A DNA stretch of 60,000 nt from positions 15,682,020-15,742,019 of the forward strand of contig CAIIXF020000012.1 of the NCBI GenBank assembly GCA_903813345.2, read 5' to 3'. The translations under genes and the position numbers were made by a program. This DNA is from Owenia fusiformis (Eukaryota > Annelida > Polychaeta > Sabellida > Oweniidae). The notes under the pieces were generated by a model. That model made no database searches. It saw only the letters and a list, made by a program, of their open reading frames with translations, and had not been told where the DNA came from. Shown here one piece after another: positions 33,691-45,490 of this stretch. Each line of letters begins with the position of its first letter. Within the stretch, counting starts at the first letter, position 1.

Positions 33691-35537
33691 AAACAATTCA
33701 AGATTTATGAGATATGCTTCTCAGGACGGTATCTGTAAATAATGTGTTATGTTGCCCTCTTTATATCTGATTTGTAAATTGTTCCTACAATAATGCAGTT
33801 TATGAAGATGTGCTCACTTTATAAGCAACCTATAAGCAAAGACTATGAAATGTTCCAAATCGCAGTTCATAGCAATATACTCAATTGTATCGTGCTGCCA
33901 CCTTTATAATTATTGGAACTACTACTGGATTTATAAATCATATCATGGTCAATCAAAAATTACTATTTTGGGGGATTAAGGGAACTAAGGGATCGAATGA
34001 CGAATAGATGGGATTTCAAAAGCAAGAATATAGTCCAGTTTTTGTAATTTCACCAGCATCATCAGTCCATGAGTGAAACAGTGTATGTATGGATCAACCC
34101 TAACACATGATTTCATATGGTTAAGGTGCATTTCTTGACATTTTCGACGTCCCACATCTGTCAAAATCGGAATGACAATTTTTGTCAATTTGTATAGATG
34201 GCGTATTCAACAGGTGAGATCTTTTCATATCATGGGTAGTTTTGATTCAAACTTTTTGCACTGACAGAGGACACACTTGGGTATGATGGCATGATAGCAA
34301 AACATGGCCACAAATTTTGATTTTCTCTAAAAAAACAGATCCTTTGTATGGGAAAACACATGGTATAGCATTTCGTTGTGTTACCCCTATTTCCACCAAT
34401 TCTGGTCATATTTCTCAACTTTTTCCACGCTTTTTTGGAGTTTTCACTAATGTAGCTCTCTCAACAAAGTTTGATGTCACAATGGTCCATGCTATTTCCA
34501 AAAAGTGTCGAATAAGCATTTCTCGCAAAAAACGACCCCATGCTATTCGATGCAAAAATTAATTGATTATTTCTTTAAATTACAAAAAATATTCAAATCA
34601 AAATATGGTTTCCACACATAGCTCATTCAGCTCTGTGATATCCTCTCTGCTCAAACTAGACACCTCCAAACACATCAAGTCAAAGGTTCCAATTGAAGTC
34701 ATGATCCCAGGAAAACACATTATTGCAGAAAGGGTTTGGGTCATTTTAATCATTCATATATCTTGAAGAAAGTCTAATCCGCCTGCGGTTTATATTGTTC
34801 AAAATAGTAATAGATATCTGAATCTGAATCTGAGCTTAAAGTATGGGTCGCTATAAGAAATCAATGAGCCATGGTCTTTGCTGCCACCCATCGTTTTTCA
34901 ATGGCACTGCACAAACTTTCGTTCAGTGTGTTCAAATAAAAACCATTGCAGTATACTCAAACAATGTCACAGGTACATGTATGTACAATGTACATGTGTT
35001 ATTTCTCAAACATGTAGGTACCATTGTCTCATCAGGAGAGTAAAACTCCGAAATAACGTTACGGTTTCATTGCCCTTGGGATAAAAATACAACTCAAAAT
35101 ATATTATTTATACATTTTGCAAAAGTGCTAAAGGGAAAATAGTAAAAATGAAATAATCATTCATAGTGCAGACCGTTACACTGAAGAAGATTAAAATTCA
35201 CAGTCACATAGCTAGGCAAAGTGTGTCCGATTCCAACCAATCCGAACACAGTATTTCACATCAGTATTTCACAGCAGTGCATGAAATTACCAATAACGCA
35301 TTCGTTGTATGGTTGTCGTCATTGTTAGAACTAATCTCATTGATTGGAATTAATGCTTTGCAAATTGACCCTAGCAAAACATTTCATTGGAAATATGTTT
35401 TTTAGTGATTCCATATCTTTTATAGCTTCATGGAAGAAAATATTTTGCAATGTGTGAAAATAATTTAAGGCCAAGACTCATTACATTGTGGAATGACGTT
35501 GTTTCCTAAAATTAACTCTCGATGCAAAGCATCTCGT
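33691..35537. other. Intergenic, nothing firmly recognised
   Basis: Short frames only, with no splice-supported exon and no family motif. Short inverted words occur around tacatgtatgtacaatgtacatg (34975-34997). Confidence 0.4.
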
Positions 35538-36280
35538 GCAAAGGAGTGGTATCGATATGGAGAACGTTTTGAACAAACGTTTCTCTTAAACCAGTCATAA
35601 AAAATCTAAAGATTTAACACATTGTCAATTTAATGGTCCTCTTTTGCATGGTACAATATAATTTGAAAAATATATATATACTTTCATCTATATTGTTTAA
35701 GAAAACACATCAAACACTTGTTCTGTTCTTGGTATCATGTATCCAGAGTGAAATGAAACATCTTTCCGAAACTCATTGGAACAAAACGACATAAACTCAA
35801 CGTGTTTGGGTCTCTCAATATTGTAATTGTACAAAGGAAATTTTGCTTGATTTTAAAAAAGTATCTTGCTAATGAAATAACAGGTTTATCTTGATTTTTA
35901 TCTTTTTCGGGTGATTTTGTTTTAATTTTTTGAATGCTTTTTTAAAATCAACCAAAAATTCCTTTGTATAACTATAATATTGGGAGGTATAAAAACATAT
36001 TGTATATGCTTTTTTGTTCCAACAAGGTTCGGAAAGACATTTTATTTCATTCTAAAGAATTGGTAGAAAGGAGCAAAAACAATTGCACTAAAAAAACAAA
36101 AATGTTAACAAAAGCAGTTATCGCTTACATAAAATATTTCTAAATATTTTTCGCATTAAATTGTTGTCAATCAGTCAACATTACATAAAATACCATGTTT
36201 TTTTTACAGAATGTTTTCAGTGATTGGTTTAAGAGAAAAACATTGTTGAATCCAGTTCTCCATATCGATACCACTCCCTT
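35538..36280. repeat. Foldback made from the end of a Tc1-type relic
   Basis: The left arm (ggagtggtatcgatatggag, then tttctcttaaaccagtca, then catctttccgaaactcattg, then tacaaaggaaattttgcttg) returns inverted on the right (tgattggtttaagagaaa, ctccatatcgataccactcc, caaggttcggaaagacattt, caaaaattcctttgta). Each arm is about 350 bp and the centre is near 35905. The right arm runs directly into the transposase relic. Confidence 0.75.
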
Positions 36281-36960
36281 TGGACACGAACTCGATTATC
36301 AAAGTTGTAGAGGATACATCTTCTTTCACCACACGATATCATTCGAAACCAGCGATTGGGTTCAAAGTTTTGGTGCCTTCTTGCCCATTCAAGGCGCCTT
36401 TCTTGGTCATGATCAGTCTGCCTAGGTCTATTCAAAAGTCTCATGGCCTTTCATCCGTTATAATAAAGTCGCCGGTTGACTTTGGCTCTAGGACACGGAT
36501 TCTGAGACGAGGCAGCCATTCATCTCCTATACAACTGTTTGATTTTCATGACGTATACAGGGTGTCCAGAAGGTATGCCCCACCTAGGCTGACATACACC
36601 AATGTCTCCAAACACAAAATTTTGAAATGCCTTTAACTTTTTCCTATTTTTGAGTTGAACCATGTTTCTTGGCACAATGTAACTTTGGATGAACTTTAAA
36701 ATGATATATGACACATATTATGAAGACATTGGTATGTGTCATAAGGGGGATACTTTCGGGACTCCCTGTATGCAACAGGTGGTGTTCTTTTCTTGCATTT
36801 GTCTTTCTTGAGCTACCTTTGCTGGGGCCTAGAGTCACAATCCAATGCCTTTGGTACTACTGTAGTATTTAAGGGACTGTTCCTGACACACCTTTAGGGT
36901 CCTGGCAATGGCAGTTTGTTTCATGCCAGACAGCGCCATCCCTATGACCTGTCATGCTCT
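36195..36960 (-). pseudogene. Tc1-type transposase relic, split by a MITE
   Basis: On the minus strand, 36960-36780 encodes a recognisable helix-turn-helix (GMALSGMKQTAIARTLKV). After the MITE at 36558-36768 the frame from 36444 reads RRLEWARRHQNFEPNRWFRM then YNFDNRVRVQREWYRYG. This matches the Tc1 pattern RLxWAxxHxxW..WxxVxFSDE..VWR, but with the catalytic DE pair lost (SCGE in its place). Several stops and frameshifts. The coding part ends where the foldback begins. Confidence 0.65.
36558..36768. mobile_element. 211-bp Tc1/mariner-type MITE with TA duplication
   Basis: Starts CAGGGTGTCCAGAAGGTATG and ends ATACTTTCGGGACTCCCTG, flanked by TA at 36556-36557 and 36769-36770. Internal inverted blocks are ctgacatacaccaatgtct and gacattggtatgtgtca. 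It shares the word taactttggatga(a/g)ctttaaaatgatat with the element nested at 25825-26408. It is inserted in an older transposase relic. Confidence 0.85.
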
Positions 36961-37589
36961 TTTGTATTTATCCTAATTGCTCAACCATAATGTGAAAAAG
37001 GATCTACCTTGAAGGTGTGGGAAGCGCAAAAATTGTAAAACCAATGCAAATATCATGAAACCTAACACCTTTGGCCATGTCAGGTGGCAAAACTTGAAAC
37101 CTCAAAACCAATGATTTTTGTTTTTAATATATTGTAAAACTCAATCTAAAAAGTATTTGCCTCTGTTGAAAATAAGAATAATTTTGGCATGCCTTACTGT
37201 ATTCATATGCTGGGTTCAGACCCAATAGGCTGGGTTCAGTAAACATTCAAATATGAATAATTCAATTTGATATCAATCTTGAAAAAATTGAAGTCATCTC
37301 TTTTATTATGCAACTTACAACAAACGATATTGTCGTATTCAACATTAATTATAAGGTCAAGATAAGGCGCATTCTTAGATGCATTATATCTTATTTAACT
37401 CAGCTGGGTATATTTCACTTCAAAAATATGTTTCTAGACTTAACAAGGTTATCAATATAACTATCTGTCTTATCATTTTGCAAAATTTAAAGAGGGGCAC
37501 AATCTGCCCTCATTGGTATTCAAACATTTTTACATTAAACTGTCCTTCAACACGTTGCATAAATATTTGAGTTTGAGCTAGTATATAAA
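36961..37589. other. Intergenic, nothing recognised
   Basis: AT-rich. Short frames only. Confidence 0.4.
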
Positions 37590-38800
37590 ATCAAAACGGC
37601 AACGTTTACGTATAAATTGCCCATATACAAATACATTTAGCTTCCTCACTTAAATAGCCGTTTGTGCTTCAGTGTTTGTTTAGCACGCTGCAGTATGTGT
37701 TATGTTACGCAGTAAACACGATACAAATACATATCATATTCCGCGACGAATATGGCATATTCACTTGCGGTGTATGACAGATTCACCTGCGGTCTAGGCA
37801 TACTCACTAACCAGTGAGAACTCGATGCTGAAGTACGCAATTGTCAATTACATCGATGGAACGAACGGGCAAAGTTTTATAAATTATCATAATGATTACT
37901 GAATCAACAGGTCAGTGCATTGAATATATCAACTAAAACAATTGAATAACATACACAAGTGGTACCTGATTGCTTGACTTTTATAACCAAATCAACAGTT
38001 GACAAAGACCAGATCAAAACCTAAAAATCACGAGTATTTATATATTGTTGTACTAACAACCACGATATAAACATTTCTGATACTTTCAGAAGTATCATTC
38101 AGCAATAAACGTTCTTAATCAGCCAAGGATTCATATATTAGTACTTGAAGTGCTAACAATATTGGTAATCCAGCGTAGTTGAAGATTTAGAATCGATTCT
38201 CTTGACCAATCAAATCGAAGCTTTCTGTATCGCGTTTTCACCTGCGGTATATGGCATATTCCGCAGGTGAATATGCCATACTCCACGGGAGAGTATGACA
38301 AATTCCGCAGTGAGTATCGGTATTCACTGAGATGAATGTATCGCATATTCACTGCGAAATATGCCATACTCACCTGCGGAATATGCCATATACCGCAGGT
38401 GAGTATGGCATATGCACTCGTTTGACAAATACCGCACAACCATGAATATATGCCATATTCATACAACATGTTATGCAGCACTTAATACGCCATTGGTAGT
38501 ATTCTTTAGCTAGTTTTCTGATACATATATATCAATTAAGCTCGTTTAGTAAGATAGTCGGAGCTAAAACATGCATGACATACATCATAGATACGAGAAT
38601 GATGGTTCTCGTTGAGACCAACGTGAAATGTGGAATTTCTAAACACGAAACTCTGAAGCTAAATGGGTATACGGTATCTGAAGTAGACTTATTAGCGCTT
38701 GTTTTGTATTTTATATTGCTATATTGATTCACGTACTTTCCGTTCACGGTTGCGTTGTGAAAAACATTATTGGCTTAAACTCTCCACTATCTTATTAAAA
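37590..38800 (+). repeat. Dispersed repeat R2, copy B, interrupted by palindromic sequence
   Basis: The flanks 37590-37720 and 38490-38800 align to 7830-8345 (see copy A). The ~750 bp between them has no counterpart in copy A and consists of short palindromic units. Confidence 0.65.
37730..38480. repeat. Palindromic array of GGCATATTCACCTGCGG units
   Basis: The words tatggcatattcacctgcgg, ccgcaggtgaatatgccata, gaatatgccatataccgcag and variants alternate in both orientations. They are densest at 38225-38425, with a looser set at 37738-37825. Together they build nested hairpins. The long minus-strand frame across it (38131-38481) is only the translated repeat. Confidence 0.75.
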
Positions 38801-38809
38801 AACCAAAAA

Positions 38810-40225
38810 CGTCTTAAGGTTGTAAATTTGCATTAAATTACACTACAAAATAGAGGTATATACTGTAGATATATTTAACTTTAATTGGGTCATTTAATTT
38901 GGAAAAGGCCTCTACAAAAGGGTGGGCCAAAAAAGTCCACATTTTTGTTTTTACTACAACGTTGTTGATATTACAGACAAATATAGAAACCATATATCAT
39001 TGGAAAGACAATTCCATTTTTCATTCCACATAAATGAGTACTTTGTCTTAAATTTCATTTCGATAAGCACAAGGGTCAAAATCGTGAATACTGAATACAG
39101 AATGCTAAGAACTGACCAGACAGATATCACCCCTAGATGGGCAATAATGGTGTTGTACTTATATAACTACTCTTAAATATATATTGCCTGAGGATTTGAA
39201 CAAGAAACTATTGCAACGAAATGAAATCATCTTATGTTTTTATTTGAATTTTATCATATATAATATACTGGTGACGTTAACATTATCATAAGTTTTTTAA
39301 CAGTCAATTAACAATGTCATAAAAGCCTTAAAGGCATGATACCCAAATGTAGCATGCACAATATTTGGTATCTTAAACTCCTCGAACACGAGGAGAATTA
39401 TTAGTTTTACCAAGAGTTGAAAGTCACACCTTGTACAAGTAACAAGATATACAATATCACACATTTCAACAGAATCGATATATAGTTTTTATACAAAATT
39501 CATTATACTTTATTTACATCCAATTATGTTTTCATATGATTTACATATGATTCACAAGATAATATTGTCTCTGTACATAAAATGTTAATAAATCAGATAA
39601 CATGGCTCGTAAAACATACAGGTTGGTAAAAATATGGCATATAGTAGATACTACTACTATAGTAGATGATACGTTATGCAGTGAAAATCATCAATTCACA
39701 TAATTCATACAGAGGATATACAATACCTTGTAAATACATTTAAACAATTTCTGTGACATAACATGATGATTTATTGTAAATACAAATGAGTTCAATCGAA
39801 AACATGCCATATATCACGTAAAGTCCCTTTTAACATGGCATACTCTGGTTTTCAGTCATCGATATCTAATGTCATTATCAAAATCTGAATGGGACAACTT
39901 TGTTTAGGAAGAACTCGATATAGTCCAAGGATTGTATGATAAAATGCACTTGGTAACGTTGGTCACAATTGTATGTCAGATTAAGATATATGTTTTGGTA
40001 AAATGTGCCAAATAAACAGATAAATGTGCTGAATGAAATATATTTAAAATTAAATTTACTTAAATGAAAGTTGAAATGTGTCAATAAAGGATTCACTAAT
40101 ACAATGCCACTAGAAATATATCGAGCAACGGGTGATCACGTAATATTGAGTCTAAGGACAAAACCAACTTTGAGGTTCGCGGGAGTACTCAACGTTTATA
40201 CTGTTCATCAACTTGTTTCTTTTTA
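38810..40225. other. Region downstream of gene B, nothing recognised
   Basis: May include the 3' UTR of gene B: a minus-strand AATAAA overlaps its stop codon (40222-40227), with another near 39769. No other gene visible. Confidence 0.4.
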
Positions 40226-42570
40226 TTATGTTTTGTCGGGTTTGGCGTAATACGAAGACGTGTATTTAGCGTACAGATGGTTACTTGTCTGACTTCTGCA
40301 GATAGAATCAGGCTGTAGTGCATATAAATCGTATCCATGGATTCCACCTGTAGTTTGATACTGAAAGTCATAGTCATTGTCTTCAGACCTGCTACAATTC
40401 CTCAGCTCACAGAGAACAACGGTTGCGTTACTAAAATAGTTAATGACATTGTAGCCCTTCTCACACGCATGTAGCATGCATTGTCGTAAATCCCGAGCAG
40501 TCGAGACTTTCTTGGAACCACTCGAGTCACAATTTGACTTCTGACAGGATGCTCCCATACGCCTCAGAGTGAACATATCTGATTTACAATTCGGGGTTCC
40601 TGGATAAGGAACAATCCACCACTTTGAAAATACACTGTCGCCATAGCAGTTATTATCATAAAATGCCCAGTTTGTCCCCTCATGGTTAGAATTACACTTA
40701 TAGGCAAGGTATTTTTTATCCCCCTTTTGCTCTACAAAGGTATTTGATCCCGATTCGCAGAAGTCATTTGGTATTTCTTGTTCGGTCGAAATTGCCAGGT
40801 TTCTGTCGAAGTAGCCTGGGGATCCACATTTCCCGGGAACGTTATTCGGAAGTTCGACTGGTTGAGTTTTGAGTAAATTCTTACAAGGTTTGAATATATG
40901 AGAAAGACTATATACCTGCGAAAGTCCATGTTCATTTTGCCGTAGATTGAATACATAGTCGTCCTTTATGACATCCCACCCACAGTGCTGTGTTTCACAT
41001 TTCATTAAATTACTTCGTAGGGATATAACGTTGAAAGTATTTGCTTTATCCGAACATGCCTTTTCCATACATTCTGATACGCTCTCGGTCTCAACGGTCG
41101 TATATGAAATACTAAAACAAGTCGCCCGAACATTTGCCAATGATCTTTTCATGAAATGTGAGTTATGACACGGTTTTGCAGAACTATGTGGCCGGGCATA
41201 TGTTCTCCCTGTAGCAGGCGCGGCATATGTCCACTTGTACTCCCAGTCTAATTCATTTGAATCCGATTCACATTTATACGCTGCGCACTCCACCTTTGGA
41301 TCGTAATACACAACATTTGCGTTGGACTTACATGCAAGGTTGAAGCAATGCTCTCTGGAGTATAACAATTGCTCTGTCAGAATCCCAATAACTATTTGCG
41401 CACACATTGGACGAACATGACTGTCGCTGTCATTAACGATGTCATTACGCCTTACTAACAAGTAGTCGCCAGAGGGACAGGTATCCTCTATAAATTAGTA
41501 GTCAATTAAATAGTTATGAAAACAATATGACCGATTAGGGGAGTTGGCTCCATAAAAAACACTGATTACAAACACAAGATGAAAACAAATTTTGTAGTAT
41601 TTTATAATTTACAATAAAATAAGTGGTTTTGTGACTTTCTACTCTGTCAGGTAGTAGATCTACCTTTTTGTAATAAAGCATCAGTCCAATACTCTCAGAA
41701 TTGATAGCTGTACATATTTTTGGAGAATAAACTACAAAACTCTTCAAAAAAAAACTTACGTAGATGTGGCATCGTTTTGGTAACATTTATTCCAATGCTA
41801 TCAATCATGTTGGTCTTTGCCAAGCAATCTTTAACGCCGATATTGTTTGTTGCAATAATGTCAGTTGCTTCAATTTTGGTCTGTTCTGTTGCATCCAAAC
41901 ATTCACGTAAGGCTCTGTGTCGCAACTCAGGGAAATCCAAATCTTGGTTGGTTTTTACTATGGGTTGTGCACATTGTGAATCTACAGTAAAAGAAAAATG
42001 ATACAATAAAGGTACTGGTATGCATGTTATAGTAGTAATTGCGATTTTGAAATAAAATAGAGATGAAAGAAAAAGGCCCAAGACCATGGTTCTAATTTCG
42101 TCCATCCAATTTCCCGAATTCTGAATGACGATTGTGGATATACAAAACACAAATCAAGACCCGTATCAAACCTACTGAATGCAAGGAGGTTGATGATAAA
42201 TTTCACCTCTCTGATTTTTCTTCTATTACCTATCTTGTATTTATGAAAATGGGTTGCCTGCATTATGGATATACACGAACACATCAATAAAAAGAAAGCT
42301 ATTGACCCTTCACCTGTTATTATAGTCTCTAATAAAAGTTTCAAAACAAGTCGCAAAGTTTAGGTTACCTTTTAGCAATATCCATGTAATGGAAGAAGCA
42401 ACAGCTCCAGTCAAAATTGCAGTAACAACAGCACAAATTACGGCAACCTTTAATGTGCAGCGTTTTTCTCGATTCCGTTTTTTCTCAGTGCTCTCATATA
42501 TATTTTTTACTGGCATATGTCCATTTATTTTCCCATCCTTTACGACAAATCTGTCATTTTCTCCTGACAT
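40226..42570 (-). CDS. Large type II membrane protein B with PAN/apple-like cysteine-rich ectodomain
   Basis: Three exons. Exon 1 (42369-42570) gives 67 residues: MSGENDRFVV.., basic EKKRNREKR, then helix VAVICAVVTAILTGAVASSI, ending LLK at a phase-1 donor. Exon 2 (41760-41981) is a 74-residue stalk (SQCAQPIVK.., CLDATEQTK.., GINVTKTM) with an N-glycosylation site. Exon 3 (40226-41487) is a ~420-residue ectodomain starting DTCPSGDYLLVRR. The ectodomain holds about four diverged modules built on CxxxAC..ANVV/NVINY..CxxxxC..DYxF, e.g. SECMEKACSDKANTFNV and RQCMLHACEKGYNVINYF. Spacing resembles PAN/apple domains, which bind proteins or glycans, but this needs profile confirmation. Total about 561 residues. 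Paralogues lie at 45491-47761 and 58765-59784. Confidence 0.82.
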
Positions 42571-44019
42571 TATTGATGGCTGTTTGTTATATCTTCGACT
42601 TGTTGAACTGTGACCTTTCTCGGGAAAGACAGAATCGTTGGTTGCTCCGAGGCACCTTGTTAAAGTTTGAGCTACAACAAGACAATGTACAATAATGAAC
42701 GAATTGGGCAAGTATTGTGTTCAAATACTTACGATAAATGTGTCTTTATGAAGATTGTTCCCTCGATTCCTTGCAATTTTCTCAAAAGTTTGCCGGACAA
42801 ATGATTTTTCTAAATAGTCTTCCTACTTACAAAATGAAGCTTGTCATAACAATGTTCAAATAAAATTGATGTACCAAATATTTAGATTATATTAACTACA
42901 TTCAAATATTTAGACTGATAATCTAACATATCTGTACAATGAACTTACTTGAGATTTTTATAAAAATCGACGCCACCTAGTCCCCTATCCAACAAGTTAG
43001 CGCAATCTTATCTCCCAACTAAGTATTTGTCAAAATAAGCATCTTTGAGACATTAACCTCGCAGAATAAAGTCTTCTTCAAATTATGTAACGTGACGTTT
43101 CCTACGTTAACAGCACTGCAGTCAAATGTTAATGTTTAATCTCTTTGATAAAATTTGATCTACCCCCTATATAGAGTTCACCAACCTGTAAGACTACATT
43201 ATACAACTAAATAATTATGTTTTTACTTTTACATTGATTTGTGCCGTCCTTACCAATCATTTCTCTTAATTCACAGCTAGGTTGTTTCAATAAACCTAAA
43301 ATTCTGAACAACAATCTCACATGATTGGGTAAAGTATTGTGTCAGGAGGGTGTTTATATTATATTTACATTACATACTGTATGTCCTGAATAACGTTTAA
43401 ATAATTTAGACCAAGATTTATTAATTTATGTTGCCATAAAATTGTTTTGGTAATAAATTGCAAAGTCGAGGAGTTTTATGGACTATTTATGAAAATTTAG
43501 TAGATATATAACACCGATTACAGACCAGTAAATCAATTGTATACTTAGTTATTTTGACATCTTATGTAAGATACAGACACTAAGCATAATAGGTTCGAGG
43601 TCTTCACAAAACGAAACTTAATTTAGGCAAACATAAGAAGGTTCTGCTATAAAAATTGGCGACAGGAAGTGTCTCAAGATAAAAGTAAACAAACATAAAA
43701 CAATCAATCACTACAACATGTTTTCGTTTTGTAAAACACTTCAATAACAATGACAAATCTTACAGAAAGGAGATAGTTTGTTTTCATCACGTTCACCATT
43801 TTCTTCAAAATGGCCGCTGTTTATTATACTTAGGGTACAATCTCCTGAAAAGACTCCAGTTTGACGACATACAGTAGTTATGTTCGTTTCTCCCGCTCTG
43901 ATAGATTTTCAAAACATTTCCAGTCAATTTCTTATAGAAATGTGTACCTTATATAGTAGACAACATATTTAATGTCAGCGTTCACACTCCAGTTGATGCT
44001 GAATTATATCCATCAATTG
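42571..44019. other. Upstream region of gene B
   Basis: Probable 5' UTR and promoter. The frame of exon 1 stays open upstream of the chosen ATG, so a longer N-terminus or a non-coding 5' exon is possible. No other exon is recognised. Confidence 0.35.
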
Positions 44020-44197
44020 TACCCTATTCCATTGTTCTATTCTGTGGCACTGGATTTGTTTACATTACTACGGAATATTACTATTAATTTCGGTAAAAAT
44101 GGTGACCGTACCTTTCGGGAATGGAGAAAACGTTTCATAACAATTCCGCGCTATATACTACAAACCCAGTGCCACGGAATAGAACACTGGTAGGGTA
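44020..44197. mobile_element. 178-bp MITE
   Basis: The left end TACCCTATTCCATTGTTCTA, then ttctgtggcactgg, mirrors the right end ccagtgccacggaatagaac then actggtagggta. The outer TA pairs are probably the target-site duplication. The open frame across it is not a gene. Confidence 0.8.
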
Positions 44198-44574
44198 GAG
44201 GCCTGGGGTGATTGTCTCCAACATTTTCTTTGTGCGTCAGATCATTGTCTGGAATGCTCGGAATTTGTTTCCCTTATGACTGAAGCTAAAAGTTTTGAAG
44301 CTGCTTATCAGATGAGTATTTTTTCAAATGTTTCTTTTTAGGATTAAGGATTAAAAGTACAGAAGCTGCTCCTTGCCTATAATGAGACGAAACTAGGCCG
44401 TGGATTAATCTAATGCTACTTGTGTTTAAGATTAATTGTTGTCTGACCTCGGTGATCTAAAACTGTGAAATAGCTAGCTAGGCAGTAAGCATATCCGAGG
44501 CTACACGACTGACATTAATCCCACATACAGATTCAGATTCCAATGTTTTATTGTAATTTCCCAAGTATTATTTT

Positions 44575-45250
44575 GAATATACAAAACATACTTATTATTA
44601 ACAGATATAATTTAAAACAGTTTCATATATACAGATATTGTATTTTCTTAACGAATACGTACAAATCATAGTCATAATTAACAGATATGATTTACAACAT
44701 TTTCAAATATACAAATATTATATTTTCTTAACGAATACATAAAAATCATAGTCATAATTAACAGATATGATTTAAAACATTCTCAAAAAATACAGAACGA
44801 ATACATACAAATCAAAGTCATGATTAACCAATACAATTTACAACAGTTAAAGTTCATAGTCATAACTAACATAATTACAATTTAAAACCGTTTCATATTT
44901 ACAGATATTGTATTTTCCAAGTGAATAAATGTAAATGTACAAATCATAGTCATAATTAACAGATATGATTTACAACAATTTCAAATATACAGATATTATT
45001 TCAGCTTAACGAATACATACAAATCAAAGTCATAATTAACAGATATAATTTACAACAGTTAAAGTTCATAGTCATAACTAACATATATAATTTACAACCA
45101 TTTCATAATTCAAATAAATAGATATTGTGTTTTCTAAACTAATATATACAAAGCAAAGTTATAATTACAGATATTGTATTTCCCTAACGAATAAGTGTGA
45201 AAGTGCAAATCCTAGTTATAATTAACAGATATAATTGAATACACTTTTAT
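44575..45250. repeat. 80-bp tandem repeat (satellite-like), about eight copies
   Basis: Units begin acagatatgatttacaaca and contain ttcaaatatacagatatt, attttcttaacgaatacat and caaatcatagtcataatta. The first periods are exactly 80 bp (44601, 44681, 44761), and later units carry deletions. It lies 240 bp downstream of the stop codon of gene C. Confidence 0.85.
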
Positions 45251-45490
45251 ATATAAATATGTGAAACATAAATTGTAGTATTATATGTTCACAAACTTTA
45301 TTTTATATGTCCGGTTTTGCTGTTAAGATATAACGAACGTAAAAAAAGGTTAATTCGGAATCTCCATACCAATTATTGCTTAAGAAAGTATGCTTTTCTG
45401 TGTACAAGTATTTTGATAATATTAACTTAGATGTTTCAACTCACTTTTTTATTAGTTAACAAGAGTGCAATTTACAAACTGCAATACAAA

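Noticed and set aside
32831-33701. Several open frames through the 15-bp minisatellites
   Set aside because: A 15-bp period keeps all frames open. The peptides are repeats without a start or splice context.
38131-38481. Minus-strand 116-codon frame with repeated CGIxHIPQV
   Set aside because: It is the translation of the palindromic DNA repeat, not a gene.
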